Below are positions 4,464 through 8,058 of a DNA stretch of 8,058 nucleotides, one piece after another. Source of the stretch: Gammaproteobacteria bacterium (GTDB lineage Bacteria; Pseudomonadota; Gammaproteobacteria; DSM-19610); assembly GCA_011371465.1 (NCBI GenBank), contig DRQL01000186.1:1-8058 (forward strand). Reading direction: 5' to 3'. A model generated the notes under the pieces. That model worked only from the letters and a program-made list of their open reading frames with translations, was not told where the DNA came from and made no database searches. Position 1 is the first letter of the stretch. Every line of letters begins with the position of its first letter. The translations under genes were made by a program, and so were the position numbers.

Positions 4464-6590
4464 TCATGCCGCTGCGTTCCCGCTCTGTCCGGCGTCGAGG
4501 CCGGGTGCTCCTGTTCCAATGTTGGCAATCACTTTGATCTGCTTGTTATCCGGTATTTCGTTGTAGGCCAGAACCTGCAGTCCCGGGATACTGTGCCGCA
4601 CCAGTTTCGCCAGCCAGGGTCGGATAGCCGGTGTCACCAGCAGTACGGCGGCCTGTCCGGCGGCTTCCTGCCGGCGGGTACTTTCGAGCAGGGACTGGTG
4701 CATTCTTTCCGCCAGTCCCGGTTCGATCCCGGCGCCACCTTCCGACACGGCCTGAATCGAGGATTGCAATATCTGTTCCAGAGAGGGGTCGAGGGTGATG
4801 ACCGGCACTTCCGGCCCCATCCCGTTGATATGCTGGACAATTGAGCGGCCCAGGGCGACACGGGCCGCCGCTGTTAAAGCGCCGGGATCTTGACTCCTTG
4901 AGCCGGTTTCCGCGAGCGTCTCGGCAATGGTGCGCATATCGCGGATGGGAATGCGTTCTTCCAGCAGGTTCTGCAGCACCTTCAGCACCACGCCGATCGA
5001 CAGGGTGCCCGGCACCAGATCCTCGACCAGCTTGGGTGCCGACCTGGACAGTACATCCAGCAGTTGCTGGACCTCTTCATGGCCGATCAGCTCGTTGGCA
5101 TGCGACTGCAGCAATTCACTGAGGTGCGTGGCCACCACCGTACTGGCGTCCACCACGGTATAGCCCAGGGTCTGGGCGTTGTCCCGCTCGGAAGGCTGAA
5201 TCCACACCGCTTCCAGGCCGAAGGCCGGGTCCCGGGTCTCGATGCCCTGTACGGTGCCGAACACGCGCCCGGGGTTGATCGCCAGGTCACGGTCCGGGTA
5301 GATTTCGGCCTCCCCCACCGGCACGCCCATCAGCAGGATGCGGTAGGCATTGGGCGCCAGTTCCAGGTTGTCGCGGATATGCACCGGCTGCACCAGGAAA
5401 CCCAGTTCCTGGGACAGTTTCTTGCGCACACCCTTGATGCGATCCATCATCTGCCCACCCTGGTTGCGATCGACCAGCGGGATCAGGCGATAGCCGACTT
5501 CCAGCCCGATGATGTCGACCGGGGCCACGTCGTCCCAGCTGAGGTCTTTTGCTTCCTGCGGTGTGGCGTCGGACTCGGCGACTTCCTCCGCCGGCAACAG
5601 TTCCTGCTGCTGACGTTGCCAGGCAAACCAGGCACCGGTGCCGGCCGCAGCGGCCAGCGTCAGGAAGGCAACGTTCGGCATGCCGGGGATCAGCCCCAGG
5701 AAACCGATAATGCCGCCCGATATCGCCAGCACCATCGGGTTAGCGAACAACTGCTCGATGACCTGTTCACCCATCTTCTGCTTGCTGGAGACACGCGTAA
5801 CGATGATCGCCGTCGCCGACGACAGCACCAGTGACGGGATCTGGGCAACCAGGCCGTCACCGATGGTCAGCAGCGTGTAGTTGCGCATCGCATCCGCAAT
5901 CGGCAGGTCGAATTGCAGGGTGCCGATGGCCAGGCCACCGACGATGTTGATAAACAGGATCAGGATACCGGCGATCGCATCACCGCGGACGAATTTGCTG
6001 GCACCATCCATGGCGCCATAGAAGTCCGCTTCACGCCCGATCTCTTCGCGTCGGGCGCGCGCGTCTTCCTGGGTAATCAGGCCCGAGTTGAGGTCGGCGT
6101 CGATCGCCATCTGCTTGCCGGGCATCGCATCCAGGGTGAAGCGCGCGCTGACTTCGGCAACGCGCCCGGCACCCTTGGTGACCACCACAAAGTTGATAAT
6201 GACCAGGATGGCGAATACCACCAGGCCCACAGCGTAGTTACCACCGACGACAAAGTCACCGAACGATTCGATCACCTTGCCGGCCGATGCCGTGCCCGTA
6301 TGCCCGTTCAGCAACACCACACGTGTCGATGCGACATTCAGCGCCAGGCGCAGCAGCGTGGTGACCAGCAGCACGGTGGGGAAGATGCCGAAATCCAGGG
6401 GCCGGATGGCATAGATGGTCACCATCAGGATGGCCAGCGAGAGCATGATGTTGAAGGTAAAGAATATGTCCAGCGCAATCGGCGGCAGGGGCACGATCAC
6501 CATGGCCAGCATCATGACCAGCAGGACCGGGGCGCCCAGCCCGTTGCGGCTGATATCTCGGAAACTCAGGGTTGCTGTTTCAGTTGCCAT
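4464..6590 (-). CDS. flhA: Flagellar export gate protein FlhA
   Basis: FlhA is the large inner-membrane component of the flagellar type III export gate. It couples proton flow to export, and its cytoplasmic ring docks chaperone-substrate complexes. The protein has 708 residues, a normal length. About eight membrane segments lie in residues 18-325. The FHIPEP-family signature begins at RLALNVASTRVVLL (81-94). A cytoplasmic loop (about 138-200) contains GRVAEVSARFTLDAMPGKQMAIDADLN and leads to GASKFVRGDAIAG, whose Asp204 corresponds by motif to the Salmonella residue Asp208 used in proton-driven export. A charged linker (about 328-358) joins the C-terminal domain, where DPAFGLEAVWI (454-464) lies in the chaperone-binding region. 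The tail after about 692 is Gly/Ala-rich and likely disordered. The ATG at 6590 has AAGG 7 bases upstream, and flhB ends 9 bases before. Confidence 0.97.
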   Translation of the reverse strand: MATETATLSFRDISRNGLGAPVLLVMMLAMVIVPLPPIALDIFFTFNIMLSLAILMVTIYAIRPLDFGIFPTVLLVTTLLRLALNVASTRVVLLNGHTGTASAGKVIESFGDFVVGGNYAVGLVVFAILVIINFVVVTKGAGRVAEVSARFTLDAMPGKQMAIDADLNSGLITQEDARARREEIGREADFYGAMDGASKFVRGDAIAGILILFINIVGGLAIGTLQFDLPIADAMRNYTLLTIGDGLVAQIPSLVLSSATAIIVTRVSSKQKMGEQVIEQLFANPMVLAISGGIIGFLGLIPGMPNVAFLTLAAAAGTGAWFAWQRQQQELLPAEEVAESDATPQEAKDLSWDDVAPVDIIGLEVGYRLIPLVDRNQGGQMMDRIKGVRKKLSQELGFLVQPVHIRDNLELAPNAYRILLMGVPVGEAEIYPDRDLAINPGRVFGTVQGIETRDPAFGLEAVWIQPSERDNAQTLGYTVVDASTVVATHLSELLQSHANELIGHEEVQQLLDVLSRSAPKLVEDLVPGTLSIGVVLKVLQNLLEERIPIRDMRTIAETLAETGSRSQDPGALTAAARVALGRSIVQHINGMGPEVPVITLDPSLEQILQSSIQAVSEGGAGIEPGLAERMHQSLLESTRRQEAAGQAAVLLVTPAIRPWLAKLVRHSIPGLQVLAYNEIPDNKQIKVIANIGTGAPGLDAGQSGNAAA

Positions 6591-6599
6591 AGCGTTACC

Positions 6600-7775
6600 T
6601 TACTGAACGGGTTCATCGTTTGAGGGGGAAGACGGGCCGTGACCGGGGCCCTGGGAAAATTCGTCCGGCACTTCGGGTTCGTCCGGCCGCACCGGTAACG
6701 GACCGCCGTGCACGCTGGCCTTCAGCTGGAAGATGTAGGCCAGGATCTGCGCCACGGCCAGGTACAGGCCGGCGGGCACTTCCTGGTTGATATCGGTGCT
6801 GTAGTACAGGGCGCGCGCCAGCGGTGGTGCTTCGTAGAGCGGCACCCGGTTGGCCGTCGCCACGGCGCGTATCTGTCCGGCCACCAGTTCCACGCCCTTG
6901 GCGACCACCACCGGCGCCGCCATGCGCTCGGCGTCATAGCGCAGCGCGACGGCATAATGCGTCGGGTTGGTGATGACCACATCGGCGTTGGGTATTTCCT
7001 GCATCATGCGACGTTGCGCAACTTCGCGCTGCATGCTGCGTATCCTGGATTTCACTTCCGGTTTGCCTTCGGTGTTCTTGGCTTCGTCCCGGACTTCCTG
7101 GCGGGTCATTTTCAGGTTCTTGGCGTGGTCCCATAACTGGAAGGGAATATCGATGGCCGCGATCAGCAGCAGGGATGCGCTGAGCACCACGAACGACAGG
7201 CTCAGGATGCTCCCGGTATGGGCCAGCGCCGCAACTACCGGCTCCCGTCCCAGTCCCATCAGTTGCGGCAGGAAATGCCACAGCAGACCGGCGCCGACCG
7301 AACCGATCAGGATGAATTTGGCGAGCGCCTTGACCAGTTCGATCAGGCCGCGCGCCGCGAAAATCCGTTTCAGTCCTTTCAGCGGGTTCAGTTTCTCGGC
7401 TTTAAAGGCGATGGCCTCGGTGCTGAACGCCCAGCCACCCAGCGCTACCGGTGCGGCCAGCGCCGTTACCAGCATCACCAGCAGAAAGGGCACCAGCGAC
7501 AGGAAACCGTGGTAGACCGCCTGGCTGAGGATGTCGATGATGGCCCAGGGATCGAACACCTTGGACCTCTCGACCTGCAGCCCCATGCGCATGACCCCGC
7601 CGAGCTGCTGGATCAGGGGGCCGCCCATCATGCTCACAGAGGCAGCGCCCACCAGCAGCATCGCCATGGTGGTCAGCTCCCGGGAGCGGGGAACCTGGCC
7701 CTTGTTGCGCGCCTCTTCCTGCTTTTTGGGGGTCGCCTGTTCGGTTTTTTCCTGCCCGTCTTCGTTTTCGGCCAT
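6600..7775 (-). CDS. flhB: Flagellar export switch protein FlhB
   Basis: FlhB is the export-gate membrane protein that switches substrate class from rod/hook to filament proteins. The 391-residue product begins with the family's hydrophilic stretch (KTEQATPKKQEEARNKGQVPRSREL, residues 10-34). Four membrane segments follow at roughly 36-54, 90-112, 150-172 and 186-210. The cytoplasmic domain contains the self-cleavage motif NPTH at 270-273, matching Asn269-Pro270 of Salmonella FlhB, so autocleavage should be possible. Conserved surroundings include NADVVITNPTHYAVALRY and PVVVAKG. The last 35 or so residues are Pro/Glu/Ser-rich, and such tails vary between species. The ATG at 7775 is one base after the fliR stop, and GGGAGGG lies 7 bases upstream inside fliR, suggesting coupled translation. 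Confidence 0.97.
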   Translation of the reverse strand: MAENEDGQEKTEQATPKKQEEARNKGQVPRSRELTTMAMLLVGAASVSMMGGPLIQQLGGVMRMGLQVERSKVFDPWAIIDILSQAVYHGFLSLVPFLLVMLVTALAAPVALGGWAFSTEAIAFKAEKLNPLKGLKRIFAARGLIELVKALAKFILIGSVGAGLLWHFLPQLMGLGREPVVAALAHTGSILSLSFVVLSASLLLIAAIDIPFQLWDHAKNLKMTRQEVRDEAKNTEGKPEVKSRIRSMQREVAQRRMMQEIPNADVVITNPTHYAVALRYDAERMAAPVVVAKGVELVAGQIRAVATANRVPLYEAPPLARALYYSTDINQEVPAGLYLAVAQILAYIFQLKASVHGGPLPVRPDEPEVPDEFSQGPGHGPSSPSNDEPVQ

Positions 7776-7776
7776 G

Positions 7777-8058
7777 TCACTGCCCTCCCTTGCCGAGCAG
7801 GCTGACCGAATCCAGGGCGCCGTGAATCAGGTGCTGCATCTGTGGCAGCAGGTTGGCGACTGCGAAAATGATGATAACAAAGCCCAGCGTCAGGGTGACC
7901 GGGAACCCGACACCGAAGACGTTGAGCTGCGGTGCCGAGCGACTGACGACACCAAAGGAAAGGTTGACCAGCAGGATGGATGCGATCGCAGGTATGGCCA
8001 CCATCAGCGCATCTGCAAACATACGCGATCCCCAGTAGGCAATGGCGCGAAAATCTTC
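7777..8058 (-). CDS. fliR: Flagellar export gate protein FliR, C-terminal fragment; 5' end outside window
   Basis: FliR is a core subunit, with FliP and FliQ, of the flagellar export gate in the inner membrane. Only the last 93 residues are present, and the frame is open to the window edge. Two hydrophobic segments are visible, at fragment residues about 17-38 and 48-71. The motif SRSAPQLNVFGVGFP between them is characteristic of FliR C-terminal halves, as is YWGSRMFADAL just before. A Met codon lies at 8022, but the 12 upstream codons (EDFRAIAYWGSR) also fit FliR, so this is a truncated gene and not a small separate one. The stop codon is one base from the flhB start. Nothing looks broken in the visible part. 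Confidence 0.93.
   Translation of the reverse strand, partial: EDFRAIAYWGSRMFADALMVAIPAIASILLVNLSFGVVSRSAPQLNVFGVGFPVTLTLGFVIIIFAVANLLPQMQHLIHGALDSVSLLGKGGQ

Noticed and set aside
3494..4537. 347-codon open frame on the plus strand opposite flhF
   Set aside because: It is antisense to a clear flhF. The product is rich in Gln, His, Arg and Val with no recognisable domain, as expected of a shadow frame in GC-rich DNA.
5703..5710. ACCGATAA on the plus strand in flhA, resembling a sigma-28 -10 element
   Set aside because: It points against all genes, and the expected -35 position reads CGGG. It serves as a reminder that such octamers occur by chance.
5064..5834. 256-codon open frame on the plus strand opposite flhA
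   Set aside because: Antisense to conserved FlhA coding sequence, with His/Gln/Arg-rich composition typical of shadow frames.

Overview
This window is a contiguous stretch of a flagellar and chemotaxis gene cluster. Every recognisable gene lies on the minus strand, so transcription runs from high to low coordinates. In that direction the order is fliR (5' end outside the window), flhB, flhA, flhF, fleN (flhG), fliA, cheY, cheZ and cheA (only its start is present). This gene order is the one known from polarly flagellated Gammaproteobacteria such as Pseudomonas, Vibrio and Shewanella. The DNA is GC-rich by eye, the protein sequences look gammaproteobacterial, and CheZ is present. I infer a motile gammaproteobacterium, probably with a polar flagellum because FlhF and FleN are both encoded. 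I cannot name the genus.

The layout falls into three blocks. Positions 8058-4464 encode the membrane part of the flagellar type III export gate: the end of FliR, FlhB with its NPTH self-cleavage site, and FlhA. Positions 4402-2326 encode the flagellar placement and number regulators, the SRP-type GTPase FlhF and the MinD-like ATPase FleN. Positions 2329-1 encode sigma-28 (FliA), which drives late flagellar and chemotaxis genes, then the response regulator CheY, its phosphatase CheZ, and the first domain of the kinase CheA.

The genes are packed tightly. fliR/flhB are 1 base apart, flhB/flhA 9 bases, cheY/cheZ 3 bases and cheZ/cheA 12 bases. flhF/fleN and fleN/fliA overlap. The only gaps of note are 61 bases (flhA-flhF) and 63 bases (fliA-cheY); neither contains a convincing promoter or terminator. 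No stretch above 300 bases lacks a gene. I see no RNA gene, mobile element, CRISPR array or attachment site.

The region is ordinary, well-conserved machinery, and I found no undescribed system in it. The points worth a second look are small: a sigma-28-like -10 sequence inside the end of fleN just ahead of fliA, a long intragenic hairpin in fleN, a 16-base perfect palindrome in fliA, a probable TTG start for cheY, and competing starts at the overlapped junctions.
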